A stretch of 64,000 nucleotides of DNA, from the NCBI RefSeq assembly GCF_014200015.1, contig NZ_JACHOT010000008.1:145440-209439 (forward strand). The letters run 5' to 3'. A program made the position numbers and the translations under genes. The DNA is from Aminobacter niigataensis (GTDB lineage: Bacteria > Pseudomonadota > Alphaproteobacteria > Rhizobiales > Rhizobiaceae). The notes beneath the pieces were generated by a model. The model was not told the origin of the DNA. It made no database searches and was given only the letters and a program-made list of their open reading frames with translations. Below are positions 1-8,027 of the stretch, one piece after another (within the stretch, counting starts at the first letter, position 1; every line of letters starts with the position of its first letter).

Positions 1-580
1 CGCCGGTGGCGGTACGGGTCTTGTCGAGGATGCCCTTGGGAGCTGCGCCGGCCTCGAACAGCTTGATGTTCTCGACGGTGACGTCGATGGTCGAGATCGA
101 GGCCGTGCCGGTCGCATTGCGGTTGAAGGCTGAGACGATCTTGACGTCGGCCGCCGCCGCCGCACCGTTGGTCGAGAGCATGTTGGTGCCGGAGAAGGTG
201 GCACCGTCGGCATAGGCCTTGAGCTGCTTCTGCAGCGCCTGGATCTCGGTGTTGATCTTTTCCTTGTCGGCACCCGAGGCGCCGTTGGCGGCGACGAGCT
301 TGACCTTGATCTCGTTGAGGGTGTCGATGGCCTTGTTCATGCCGGTGTAGGCGGTGTCGACCTTCGAGGCGCCGAGACCGAGCGAATCCTGGACCGTCGA
401 GAGTGCCTTGTTGTCCGAACGCATGGTGGTGGCGATCGACCAGTAGGCGGCGTTGTCGGAAGCTTCGGCGACGCGGAGGCCGGTGGCGATGCGGCCCTGG
501 GTGGTGTTGAGCGCCTTGTTGGTGGCGGCGAGGGTCTGCAGCGCCGTCATTGCCGACGCGTTGGTATTGATGCTGGACAT
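1..580 (-). CDS. fla: Flagellin, partial (3' end outside window)
   Basis: This encodes a flagellar filament subunit, exported by the flagellar type III apparatus and polymerised into the filament. The N-terminal 193 codons are visible and the C-terminus lies beyond position 1. The first residues, MSSINTNASAMTALQTL, and the following helical D0/D1 segment are almost identical to those of the four downstream flagellins. The visible part of the central domain, from about residue 135, differs. The start ATG (578-580) follows a GGGGCGTT-type ribosome-binding region that is shared by the copies. It is the last visible copy of a five-gene tandem array, each copy with its own leader. Family identity is certain; which of the rhizobial flaA-D names applies cannot be decided. 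Confidence 0.95.
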   Translation of the reverse strand, partial: MSSINTNASAMTALQTLAATNKALNTTQGRIATGLRVAEASDNAAYWSIATTMRSDNKALSTVQDSLGLGASKVDTAYTGMNKAIDTLNEIKVKLVAANGASGADKEKINTEIQALQKQLKAYADGATFSGTNMLSTNGAAAAADVKIVSAFNRNATGTASISTIDVTVENIKLFEAGAAPKGILDKTRTATG

Positions 581-712
581 GGGAATAACGCCCCTAGGAA
601 AATGCAAAATACAGGGACATACCGGATCGGCCGGTATGACGGAGAGGCATCATGCCCATGACCCGAAGGTCACCCGCCATGCCCGGTAACCTGTCGGAGA
701 CTCGCTACCAAA
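581..712 (-). promoter_or_regulatory. Flagellin 1 upstream region with leader hairpin
   Basis: On the minus strand this region holds a TTTGGTAG box (705-712) about 125 nt before the start codon. Next comes a GGCATGATGCC palindrome, then a perfect 8-bp hairpin, CATACCGG/CCGGTATG, with loop CCGAT (618-638). All three occur at matching places before all five flagellin genes. In Caulobacter and relatives the flagellin 5' leader is the site of FlbT-mediated post-transcriptional control, so the hairpin is a candidate for that role. The box may be part of the promoter or an activator site. Both roles are inferred. Confidence 0.6.
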
Positions 713-790
713 GCTCTAAGCGGCATGGTTAACCCAAGAATTAGTGCTGCTTTATTTGGGTTTTCTGCAAATAGACTGTGTAAAAGCAAT

Positions 791-816
791 CTGGCCGCAT
801 CTTGCGATGCGGCCAG
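791..816 (-). terminator. Rho-independent terminator of flagellin 2
   Basis: A perfect 11-bp GC-rich stem (CTGGCCGCATC paired with GATGCGGCCAG) has a 4-nt loop that reads GCAA on the transcript. It is followed on the minus strand by a short U-rich tract (RC of 781-788). It lies 34 nt after the flagellin 2 stop codon. Confidence 0.85.
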
Positions 817-850
817 ATGAGAGAAGTCTGTTGCCTGGAACGGTTCGGTG

Positions 851-1957
851 TTAGCCGCGGAACAGCGACAGGATCGACTGCGAGTTGCCGTTGGCGATCG
901 AGAGCGCCTGGATGCCGAGCTGCTGCTGGACCTGGATGGCCTGCAGGCGGGTCGATTCCTTGTTCATGTCGGCATCGACGAGCTGGCCGACACCACGATC
1001 GATGGAGTCCATCAGGCTCGAGGTGAAGGTCTTCTGCAGTTCGATGCGGTTCTTGGCGGCGCCGAGATCGGTGGCAGCCGTGTTCATCTGCTTGAGCGCG
1101 GTTTCGACCTTGCCGAGCAGGCCGGCAAAGAACTGGTCGCCGACAGTGGTGATGTTGAAGTTGAACACCGAAACGCCTGCGGTCGACGTCGCACCGACGA
1201 CGCCGCCCGATGCGGGCAGCACGGCGGCAGCCGCGCCGGCCGTGTGCGCGGCCGTATCGGCGCCGCCGCCGGCGACCGAGGCGGCATAGGCCTTGTCATA
1301 GGCCGCCTGCGCGGCGGCCGAATCCCAGATTGCGGTCTGGCGATCGAGGATGCCGGCATTCTTGATGTAGGTCGGGTTTGCGGCGTTGGTGTCGAACAGC
1401 TTGATGTTCTCGACCTTGATGTCGATGGTCGAGATCGAAGCCGTGCCGGCCGCGTTGCGATTGAAGGCCGAGACGATCTTCGCATCGGCCTGAACCGCGG
1501 TGCCGGCAGCGGCGGCTGCTGCGCCCGCCGCGGTCTTGTCCGAAGACACGGACAGGAAGTTTGCGCCTGAGAAGGTGGCGCCGTCGGCATAGGCCTTCAG
1601 CTGCTTCTGCAGCGCCTTGATATCGGTGTCGATCTTGGCCTTATCGGCAGCCGAGGCACCGGTGGCGGCGACGATCTTGACCTTGATCTCGTTGAGGGTG
1701 TCGATCGACTTGTTCATCGCGGTGTAGGCGGTGTCGACCTTGGATGCGCCGAGGCCGAGGGAGTCCTGGACCGTCGACAAAGCCTTGTTGTCCGAACGCA
1801 TGGTGGTTGCGATCGACCAGTAGGCGGCGTTGTCGGAAGCTTCGGCGACACGCAGGCCGGTGGCAATGCGGCCCTGGGTGGTGTTGAGCGCCTTGTTGGT
1901 GGCTGCGAGGGTCTGCAGCGCCGTCATTGCCGACGCGTTGGTGTTGATGCTGGACAT
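851..1957 (-). CDS. fla: Flagellin
   Basis: This is a full-length flagellin of 368 aa, the longest of the array. The N-terminal ~140 residues and the C-terminal ~90 residues, ending NSQSILSLFRG, form the conserved D0/D1 coiled-coil core. The middle (about 140-275) carries an alanine-rich, copy-specific surface domain roughly 35-40 residues longer than in its neighbours. The ATG is at 1955-1957 and starts the invariant MSSINTNAS. The gene has its own leader and terminator, so it is probably transcribed alone. Different central domains on a common core suggest a filament of mixed subunits, as described for Sinorhizobium and Agrobacterium. Confidence 0.97.
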   Translation of the reverse strand: MSSINTNASAMTALQTLAATNKALNTTQGRIATGLRVAEASDNAAYWSIATTMRSDNKALSTVQDSLGLGASKVDTAYTAMNKSIDTLNEIKVKIVAATGASAADKAKIDTDIKALQKQLKAYADGATFSGANFLSVSSDKTAAGAAAAAAGTAVQADAKIVSAFNRNAAGTASISTIDIKVENIKLFDTNAANPTYIKNAGILDRQTAIWDSAAAQAAYDKAYAASVAGGGADTAAHTAGAAAAVLPASGGVVGATSTAGVSVFNFNITTVGDQFFAGLLGKVETALKQMNTAATDLGAAKNRIELQKTFTSSLMDSIDRGVGQLVDADMNKESTRLQAIQVQQQLGIQALSIANGNSQSILSLFRG

Positions 1958-2093
1958 GGGAAAATACGCCCCTAGGAAAATGCAAAAAGTACAGGGACAT
2001 ACCGGGTTGGCCGGTATGGCGGAGCGGCATCATGCCCATGATCGAAAAGATCACCCGCCATGGGCAGAGTGTTCCCAGATAATCCCTACCAAA
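1958..2093 (-). promoter_or_regulatory. Flagellin 2 upstream region with leader hairpin
   Basis: The hairpin CATACCGG/CCGGTATG lies at 1998-2018, with loop CCAAC instead of CCGAT. The stem is unchanged while the loop and flanks vary. The TTTGGTAG box is at 2086-2093 (minus strand). Beyond it, up to the terminator at 2208-2237, I see no gene. Confidence 0.6.
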
Positions 2094-2207
2094 CTGTGTA
2101 TATTCGATAGATGAGCGAAGTGTTTTGAGATTATATACTTTGGATACTTCCGAAGGCGCAGTTTGGTCTCAGTCTTTCGCTGCAGGAGCCCTGACCTTCC
2201 AAAAGCA

Positions 2208-2237
2208 ATCGGGCCGCATCCAGGGATGCGGCCCGAT
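2208..2237 (-). terminator. Rho-independent terminator of flagellin 3
   Basis: A 13-bp perfect stem (ATCGGGCCGCATC with GATGCGGCCCGAT) with a 4-nt loop lies 29 nt beyond the flagellin 3 stop. A TTGCTTTT run follows on the minus strand. The stem is almost the same sequence as the terminators of flagellins 2, 4 and 5. Confidence 0.85.
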
Positions 2238-2266
2238 CTTATGATCAATCGAAAGAGACGGTCAGG

Positions 2267-3271
2267 TCAGCGGAACAGCGACAGGATGGTCTGTGAGTTG
2301 CCGTTGGCGATCGACAGAGCCTGGATGCCGAGCTGCTGCTGGACCTGGATGGCCTGCAGGCGGGTCGATTCCTTGTTCATGTCGGCGTCGACGAGCTGGC
2401 CGACACCGCGATCGATGGAGTCCATCAGGCTCGAGGTGAAGGTCTTCTGCAGTTCGATGCGGTTCTTGGCGGCGCCGAGATTGGTGGCGGCCGTGTTCAT
2501 GTCCTTGAGAGCCGCTTCGACGACGCCGAGCATGTCTCCGATCTGGGTGTCGCTCGCCGCCGTGGCACCGCTGACCAGGGCCATGGTGGCGACGCTGTAG
2601 GTGTCGCCAGCAGCCGAGGCGACGCCGAGGGTCGGTGCCTGGATGTCGGCATCGGCGACACGCACGCCATCGCTGGTGCGCTGGGCGTCGAGCAGGCCGG
2701 CATGGGCATTGTCGGCGGCGCCGGCAGCGTCATAGAGCTTGAGGGCGTTGACGTCGACGTCGATGGTCGAGATCGAGGCCGTGCCGGCTGCGCTACGGTT
2801 GAAGGCCGAGACGATCTTGACCGGTGCGGCGGTGCCGACCGTGGCCGCGGCCGAGGAGTCGACCGAGAGCATGTTGGTGCCGGAGAAGGTGGCACCGTCG
2901 GCATAGGCCTTCAGCTGCTTCTGCAGCGCCTTGACCTCGGTGTCGATCTTGGCCTTGTCGGCAGCCGAAGCGCCGGTGGCGGCGACGAGCTTGACCTTGA
3001 TCTCGTTGAGGGTCTCGATCGACTTGTTCATGCCGGTATAGGCGGTGTCGACCTTCGATGCGCCGAGGCCGAGGGAATCCTGGACCGTCGACAGTGCCTT
3101 GTTGTCGGAACGCATGGTGGTTGCGATCGACCAGTAGGCGGCGTTGTCGGAGGCTTCGGCGACGCGAAGGCCCGTGGCAATGCGCCCCTGGGTGGTGTTG
3201 AGCGCCTTGTTGGTGGCCGCAAGGGTTTGCAGCGCCGTCATTGCCGACGCGTTGGTATTGATACTGGACAT
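2267..3271 (-). CDS. fla: Flagellin
   Basis: This flagellin has 334 aa and the shared N-terminal MSSINTNAS core. Its C-terminus ends SQTILSLFR, one residue shorter than the others and with S changed to T. The reading frame stays open upstream for 31 codons through the leader, because the leader lacks one A present in copies 1 and 4. I place the start at the ATG of MSSIN (3269-3271), where all five copies align and the shared ribosome-binding region stands. The central domain, about residues 140-245, is copy-specific. Confidence 0.96.
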   Translation of the reverse strand: MSSINTNASAMTALQTLAATNKALNTTQGRIATGLRVAEASDNAAYWSIATTMRSDNKALSTVQDSLGLGASKVDTAYTGMNKSIETLNEIKVKLVAATGASAADKAKIDTEVKALQKQLKAYADGATFSGTNMLSVDSSAAATVGTAAPVKIVSAFNRSAAGTASISTIDVDVNALKLYDAAGAADNAHAGLLDAQRTSDGVRVADADIQAPTLGVASAAGDTYSVATMALVSGATAASDTQIGDMLGVVEAALKDMNTAATNLGAAKNRIELQKTFTSSLMDSIDRGVGQLVDADMNKESTRLQAIQVQQQLGIQALSIANGNSQTILSLFR

Positions 3272-3403
3272 GGGAATAACGCCCCTAGGAAATGCAAAAT
3301 ACAGGGACATACCGGGTTGGCCGGTATGGCGGAGCGGCATCATGCCCATGATCGAAACGATCACCCGCCATGCCGGGTAACCTGTCGGAGACTCGCTACC
3401 AAA
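3272..3403 (-). promoter_or_regulatory. Flagellin 3 upstream region with leader hairpin
   Basis: The leader hairpin is at 3308-3328 (CATACCGG/CCGGTATG, loop CCAAC) and the TTTGGTAG box at 3396-3403, both on the minus strand. A GGTTAACC-like element lies just upstream of the box, as also seen before flagellin 1. Confidence 0.6.
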
Positions 3404-3481
3404 GTTCTAAGCGGCATGGTTAACCCCCGGCCGGGGTGCCGCTTTGGCTGGATTCGCCTCAAATAGACTGTGCAAAAGCAA

Positions 3482-3511
3482 ATCGGGCCGCATCTTGCGA
3501 TGCGGCCCGAT
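3482..3511 (-). terminator. Rho-independent terminator of flagellin 4
   Basis: A 13-bp perfect stem (ATCGGGCCGCATC / GATGCGGCCCGAT) with loop TTGC on the plus strand lies 32 nt beyond the flagellin 4 stop. A TTGCTTTTG tract follows on the minus strand. Confidence 0.85.
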
Positions 3512-3543
3512 GAGAGATGTCTGTTGCCTGGAACGGTTCGGTG

Positions 3544-4545
3544 TTAGCCGCGGAACAGCGACAGGATCGACTGCGAGTTGCCGTTGGCGATCGAAAGGGC
3601 CTGGATGCCGAGCTGCTGCTGGACCTGGATGGCCTGCAGACGGGTCGATTCCTTGTTCATGTCGGCGTCGACGAGCTGACCGACGCCGCGATCGATGGAG
3701 TCCATCAGGCTCGAGGTGAAGGCCTTCTGCAGCTCGATGCGGTTCTTGGCGGCGCCGAGATTGGTGGCAGCCGTGTTCATGTCCTTGAGCGCGCTTTCGA
3801 CAACGCTGAGCATCTGGCCGATCTGCGCGTCGTTGGCGTAGTCGGTGCCGTCGGTCAGCTGCATTGACGCCACCGTGAAGGTGTCGGTTTGGCTGAAGGT
3901 GCCGAGCACCACGGCATCAACCGCAGCAACCTCGGAGACAGCGCCTGCAACGCTGACAACGCGGTTGGAGTCGAGGATGCCCTTGTTGACGCCGGCAGCG
4001 GTGCCGGCTTCGTAGAGCTTGATGTTCTCGACGGTGACGTCGATGGTCGAGATCGCAGCCGTGCCGGTCGCATCGCGGGTGAAGGCCGAGACGACCTTGA
4101 TGTCGGCCGCAGTGGTGGCGGTGGCGCCGCTGTTGACCGAAAGCATGTTGGCGCCGGAGAAGGTCGCGCCGTCGGCATAGGCCTTGAGCTGCTTCTGCAG
4201 CGCCTTGACCTCGGTGTCGATCTTGGCCTTGTCGGCAGCCGAAGCGCCGGTGGCGGCAACGAGCTTGACCTTGATTTCGTTGAGGGTGTCGATGGTCTTG
4301 TTCATGCCGGTGTAGGCGGTGTCGACCTTCGAAGCGCCGAGACCGAGGGAATCCTGGACCGTGGACAGCGCCTTGTTGTCCGAACGCATGGTGGTGGCGA
4401 TCGACCAATAGGCGGCATTGTCGGAAGCTTCGGCGACGCGGAGGCCGGTGGCGATGCGGCCCTGGGTGGTGTTGAGCGCCTTGTTGGTGGCTGCGAGGGT
4501 CTGCAGCGCCGTCATTGCCGACGCATTGGTGTTGATGCTGGACAT
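3544..4545 (-). CDS. fla: Flagellin
   Basis: This flagellin of 333 aa has the conserved N- and C-terminal core (start MSSINTNAS, end SILSLFRG) and a variable middle at about residues 140-245. The ATG at 4543-4545 is chosen by alignment with the other copies; the frame is open for nine more codons upstream without a better start. The C-terminal motif KNRIELQKAFTSSLMDSIDR is shared with flagellin 5, whereas copies 2 and 3 have T in place of A. Copies 4 and 5 are therefore the closest pair there. Confidence 0.97.
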   Translation of the reverse strand: MSSINTNASAMTALQTLAATNKALNTTQGRIATGLRVAEASDNAAYWSIATTMRSDNKALSTVQDSLGLGASKVDTAYTGMNKTIDTLNEIKVKLVAATGASAADKAKIDTEVKALQKQLKAYADGATFSGANMLSVNSGATATTAADIKVVSAFTRDATGTAAISTIDVTVENIKLYEAGTAAGVNKGILDSNRVVSVAGAVSEVAAVDAVVLGTFSQTDTFTVASMQLTDGTDYANDAQIGQMLSVVESALKDMNTAATNLGAAKNRIELQKAFTSSLMDSIDRGVGQLVDADMNKESTRLQAIQVQQQLGIQALSIANGNSQSILSLFRG

Positions 4546-4683
4546 GGGAATAACGCCCCTAGGAAAATGCAAAATACAGGGACATACCGGATCGGCCGGT
4601 ATGGCGGAGAGGCATCATGCCCATGACCGTTTCAAGCAAGTCATCCGCCATGCAGCAGATGTAGCTTCGGCGTGGCTACCAAA
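4546..4683 (-). promoter_or_regulatory. Flagellin 4 upstream region with leader hairpin
   Basis: The leader hairpin is at 4583-4603 (loop CCGAT) and the TTTGGTAG box at 4676-4683, on the minus strand. The DNA upstream of the box (4684-4749) is AT-rich and lacks the GC-rich spacer seen at copies 1 and 3. This supports the box and the leader as the conserved functional parts. Confidence 0.6.
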
Positions 4684-4749
4684 TTGCTAACAATTGTAGT
4701 TAATTTCAATTAACTTATTGTAATTGCTTACTTTTGGTCCGCAAAAATA

Positions 4750-4779
4750 ATCGGGCCGCATCTTGCGATGCGGCCCGAT
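4750..4779 (-). terminator. Rho-independent terminator of flagellin 5
   Basis: A 13-bp perfect stem, ATCGGGCCGCATC / GATGCGGCCCGAT, with a 4-nt loop is followed on the minus strand by TATTTTTGC. It lies 32 nt beyond the flagellin 5 stop. Confidence 0.88.
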
Positions 4780-4811
4780 CAGAGACGTTGGTTGCCTGGA
4801 ACGGTTGGGTG

Positions 4812-5798
4812 TTAGCCGCGGAACAGCGACAGGATCGACTGCGAGTTGCCGTTGGCGATCGACAGGGCCTGGATACCGAGCTGCTGCTGGACCTGGATGG
4901 CCTGCAGGCGGGTCGATTCCTTGTTCATGTCGGCGTCGACGAGCTGGCCGACGCCGCGATCGATGGAGTCCATCAGGCTCGAGGTGAAGGCCTTCTGCAG
5001 TTCGATGCGGTTCTTGGCGGCGCCGAGGTTGGTGGCAGCCGTGTTCATGTCCTTGAGCGCGCTTTCGACGACGCCGAGCATGGCGCCGATCTGCGTGTCG
5101 CTGGCAAACAGCGTACCGTTGGTCAGCTGCATGGTGGCGACCGTGTAGGTGTCGGCGGCAACGGCAGCGGCACCAAGCGTCGGAGCGGCTGCAGCACCTT
5201 CAACGCCGGCGGCGGTGCGGTTGGAGTCGAGAATGCCCTTGCCGGTCGTGGCGACGCCTGCGCCGGCTTCGTAGAGCTTGATGCCCTCGACGTTGATGTC
5301 GATGGTCGAGATCGAAGCCGTGCCGGACGCATCGCGGGTGAAGGCCGAGACGACCTTGACGTCGGCAGCCACGGCGGCGCCGCTGCTGACCGAAAGCATG
5401 TTGGCGCCGGAGAAGGTCGCACCGTCGGCATAGGCCTTGAGCTGCTTCTGCAGGGCCTTGATTTCGGTGTCGATCTTGGCCTTGTCGGCGTCCGAGGCGC
5501 CGCTGGCGGCAACGATCTTGACCTTGATCTCGTTGAGGGTGTCGATGGCCTTGTTCATGCCGGTGTAGGCGGTGTCGACCTTCGAAGCGCCGAGACCGAG
5601 CGAATCCTGGACCGTCGAGAGTGCCTTGTTGTCCGAACGCATGGTGGTGGCGATCGACCAGTAAGCGGCATTGTCGGAAGCTTCAGCGACGCGGAGACCC
5701 GTGGCGATGCGGCCCTGGGTGGTGTTGAGCGCCTTGTTGGTGGCTGCGAGGGTCTGCAGCGCCGTCATTGCCGACGCATTGGTGTTGATGCTGGACAT
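4812..5798 (-). CDS. fla: Flagellin
   Basis: This is the first flagellin of the array in transcription order (328 aa). It has the common D0/D1 core and a short variable middle at about residues 140-240. The ATG at 5796-5798 starts the invariant MSSINTNAS. Its leader is the most diverged of the five (the TAGGAAAA segment is altered), yet the hairpin is intact. The gene lies just downstream of the fliP end of the export/basal-body operon but is separated by a terminator and its own upstream region. Confidence 0.97.
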   Translation of the reverse strand: MSSINTNASAMTALQTLAATNKALNTTQGRIATGLRVAEASDNAAYWSIATTMRSDNKALSTVQDSLGLGASKVDTAYTGMNKAIDTLNEIKVKIVAASGASDADKAKIDTEIKALQKQLKAYADGATFSGANMLSVSSGAAVAADVKVVSAFTRDASGTASISTIDINVEGIKLYEAGAGVATTGKGILDSNRTAAGVEGAAAAPTLGAAAVAADTYTVATMQLTNGTLFASDTQIGAMLGVVESALKDMNTAATNLGAAKNRIELQKAFTSSLMDSIDRGVGQLVDADMNKESTRLQAIQVQQQLGIQALSIANGNSQSILSLFRG

Positions 5799-5938
5799 GG
5801 GAAATACGCCCCTAAAATATGCGCAAGGTACAGGGACATACCGGATCGGCCGGTATGGCGGAGAGGCATCATGCCAATGACCGCTTCAAGGAGGGTCATC
5901 CACCATGCCGGGCAATCTGGCCGATACTTACTACCAAA
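5799..5938 (-). promoter_or_regulatory. Flagellin 5 upstream region with leader hairpin
   Basis: The leader hairpin is at 5837-5857 (CATACCGG/CCGGTATG, loop CCGAT) and the TTTGGTAG box at 5931-5938, on the minus strand. Further upstream, up to the fliP terminator at 6005, there is only AT-rich sequence with GTTAAC-type elements. Confidence 0.6.
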
Positions 5939-6004
5939 CGTCTAAATGTTATGGTTAATGCGCGTTAACCCGCTAAAATTGTTGATATTCCGAGCGAACA
6001 AAGA

Positions 6005-6029
6005 AACGCCCGCAGCAAAGGCGGGCGTT
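6005..6029 (-). terminator. Terminator of the flgF-fliP operon
   Basis: A 9-bp stem, AACGCCCGC / GCGGGCGTT, with a 7-nt loop is followed on the minus strand by TTTCTTTG. It lies 54 nt after the fliP stop codon and separates the basal-body operon from the flagellins. Confidence 0.85.
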
Positions 6030-6082
6030 GTCTCCTGACGGTTCCGGCGAGGGCAGCGCGCGTCCTTCAGACGCGCGGCGGT

Positions 6083-6814
6083 CTACGTAAACGAGCGCAC
6101 AAGACTGCCGACGAGCAGGTTCCAGCCGTCGATCAGGACGAAGAACAATATCTTGAACGGCAGCGAGACCACGGTTGGCGGCAGCATCATCATGCCCATG
6201 GCCATGGTGATGGTTGCGACGATCAGGTCGATGACGAGGAAGGGCAGCACGATCAGGAAGCCGATCTCGAAGCCGCGCCGGATCTCGGAGATCATGAAGG
6301 CCGGAACCAGGATGCGCAGGTCGACCTTGTCTTCCGATACCGTCTGGCCGCGCTCGCGAGCGAGGTCGGCGAACAGGTTGAAGTCCTTGTCGCGGACGTT
6401 GTGCATCATGAAGGTGCGGAACGGATCGGAGATGCGGTCGACGGCTTCGGTCTGGGTGATCTGGTTGTCCATCAGCGGCTTGACGCCGTTGTTCCAGGCC
6501 TGATCGAAGGTCGGCGACATGACGTAGAAGGTCATGAACAGCGACAGCGAAATCAGGATCAGGTTGGCCGGCGTCGACTGCAGGCCGATGCCGGTGCGCA
6601 GGATCGAGAAGGCGATGACGAAGCGGGTGAAGCTCGTGACCATGATCAGCAGACCCGGCGCCACCGAAAGCACGGTGAGCAGGCCGAACATCTGGATGAT
6701 GTAGCCGATGGTGGCGCCGTCGGCATTGCCGATGGCGCCGAGGTCGAGCTGCTGCGCGCTCGCGGGCAGGGCGGTGCCGGCAAGGATGGCTGCGGTGGCC
6801 AGGAGTTTTTTCAT
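6083..6814 (-). CDS. fliP: Flagellar export gate protein FliP
   Basis: FliP (243 aa) is an inner-membrane subunit of the flagellar type III export gate and forms the FliPQR pore. It has a cleavable-looking signal peptide (MKKLLATAAILAGTALPASA). Hydrophobic helices follow at about residues 40-65 and 75-100 and near residues 180-240, with the family sequence LRTGIGLQSTPAN in between. The ATG at 6812-6814 overlaps the fliL stop (ATGA). The frame is open for another 196 codons upstream, but that part is antisense/shadow of fliL. It is the last gene of the operon. fliQ, fliR and flhA are not in the window. Confidence 0.97.
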   Translation of the reverse strand: MKKLLATAAILAGTALPASAQQLDLGAIGNADGATIGYIIQMFGLLTVLSVAPGLLIMVTSFTRFVIAFSILRTGIGLQSTPANLILISLSLFMTFYVMSPTFDQAWNNGVKPLMDNQITQTEAVDRISDPFRTFMMHNVRDKDFNLFADLARERGQTVSEDKVDLRILVPAFMISEIRRGFEIGFLIVLPFLVIDLIVATITMAMGMMMLPPTVVSLPFKILFFVLIDGWNLLVGSLVRSFT

Positions 6815-7314
6815 TCGAACAGCAACGTTCTGATCAGCACTTCCTTGACGTGGCCGTCGCTGCGGATCGCGGCGCGTTCGTCGAGGTCGGTCTTGAGGTG
6901 GCGCAAGGCGCTGGCGCCCTGGACCTGATGGATCCGGAGCGTGCGCACGAAGGCGAGCAGGTCCTGGTGGACGCGCTCGGCGAGGTCCGGCGGTTGCGGT
7001 GCGTCGAGCACCAGGGAAAGCTCGAGGCGCACCCACATGCTGTCGGGGGCGGCGAGGTTGGAGGTGATGGCGGGCAATTGCACCAGGGTGCCGGCGCCTT
7101 CGGTCGCGCCGGTGTCGGTGCTGCCCTCTTTCGCGGTGTGGGGCTTGGCTTGTTCGGCTGCGGCCTGCTCGACCGGCTTGGCTTCGCCGTAGAGATAGCC
7201 GCCGGAGAGCCAGCCCATGCCGATGGCCGCAGCGGTCATCAGCAGCAGGATGCCGACCTGGACGACGAGCGAGGGGCCGGATTTCTGGGCGGGGGTCTGT
7301 TCGATCGCTGACAT
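6811..7314 (-). CDS. fliL: Flagellar basal body protein FliL
   Basis: FliL (167 aa) is a single-pass inner-membrane protein that surrounds or supports the stator around the basal body. A transmembrane helix lies at residues 15-36 (VQVGILLLMTAAAIGMGWL), followed by a linker and a C-terminal periplasmic domain with LPAITSNLAAPDSMWVRLEL. The ATG at 7312-7314 begins MSAIEQTP. The longer open frame upstream overlaps flgH and is not used. The gene sits 8 nt after flgH and overlaps fliP by 4 nt, so translational coupling is likely. Confidence 0.95.
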   Translation of the reverse strand: MSAIEQTPAQKSGPSLVVQVGILLLMTAAAIGMGWLSGGYLYGEAKPVEQAAAEQAKPHTAKEGSTDTGATEGAGTLVQLPAITSNLAAPDSMWVRLELSLVLDAPQPPDLAERVHQDLLAFVRTLRIHQVQGASALRHLKTDLDERAAIRSDGHVKEVLIRTLLFE

Positions 7315-7322
7315 GACCTGAC

Positions 7323-8027
7323 CTAGAAGGGGAGAACCTGGTCGAGGAACTGCTGGCCATAAGGTGGCTGCTGGACCTCGGTGATACGGCCGCGGCCGCC
7401 ATAGGAGATGCGTGCTTCGGCGATGCGCTCGTAGGGAATGGTGTTTTCGGGGCCGATGTCGGACGGGCGGACTATGCCGGCGATGGTCAGCACGCGCAGC
7501 TCGGCGTTGACGCGGACTTCCTGCGAGCCACGGATCATCATGTTGCCGTTGGGCAGAACCTCGGTGACCACGGCGGCGACAAGCAGGTTGAGCTTTTCCG
7601 AGCGCGTGGTGGCGCCGTCGCCGGAGAAGACCGACTTGGAGCCGGCGCTGCCGTCGGCCGAGCCGCCCGTGCCGACACCATCCCATTCCATGTCGAGGCC
7701 TGCCCCGATGGTCCTGTTGGTGGTGCGGTTGCGCTCGGACTCGTTCTGGAAGCGGGCCCGGTCGTCGATCTCGATCTTGACGGTCAGGATGTCGCCGGGT
7801 TGAAGCGCGCGCGGATCGGTGAACATGCGGCTCTGCTTGTCCTGCCACAGCGAGAAACGCTTGGGCGGTGCCGAGGGTGCCTCGGGATAGCGGTACATCG
7901 TCGAGCTGCCATCCTCGATGCCGGAACCGACGGCCGACATCTTCGGCTCCTTGCCGATTTCCTTGAGGTCGGTGGCGCAGCCGGCGAGGCTGGCGAGCAT
8001 GGCCGCGAGGAGGGCTTTTCTGATCAT
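7323..8027 (-). CDS. flgH: Flagellar L-ring protein FlgH
   Basis: FlgH (234 aa) is the outer-membrane lipoprotein that builds the L-ring around the flagellar rod. A lipoprotein signal ends in the lipobox LAGC (Cys17). The mature part has the family landmarks SLWQDKQSRMFTDPRALQPG, FSGDGATTRSEKL and the C-terminal IPYERIAEARISYGGRGRI. The start ATG (8025-8027) overlaps the motE stop by 4 nt. It is assembled with FlgI, which is encoded two genes upstream. Confidence 0.97.
   Translation of the reverse strand: MIRKALLAAMLASLAGCATDLKEIGKEPKMSAVGSGIEDGSSTMYRYPEAPSAPPKRFSLWQDKQSRMFTDPRALQPGDILTVKIEIDDRARFQNESERNRTTNRTIGAGLDMEWDGVGTGGSADGSAGSKSVFSGDGATTRSEKLNLLVAAVVTEVLPNGNMMIRGSQEVRVNAELRVLTIAGIVRPSDIGPENTIPYERIAEARISYGGRGRITEVQQPPYGQQFLDQVLPF

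Noticed and set aside
581..660. The leader peptide MMPLRHTG... as a real conserved small gene
   Set aside because: Its stop is not conserved: copies 2 and 5 run out of frame into the flagellin and copy 3 fuses to it. RNA structure explains the conservation better, so it is listed only as a finding.
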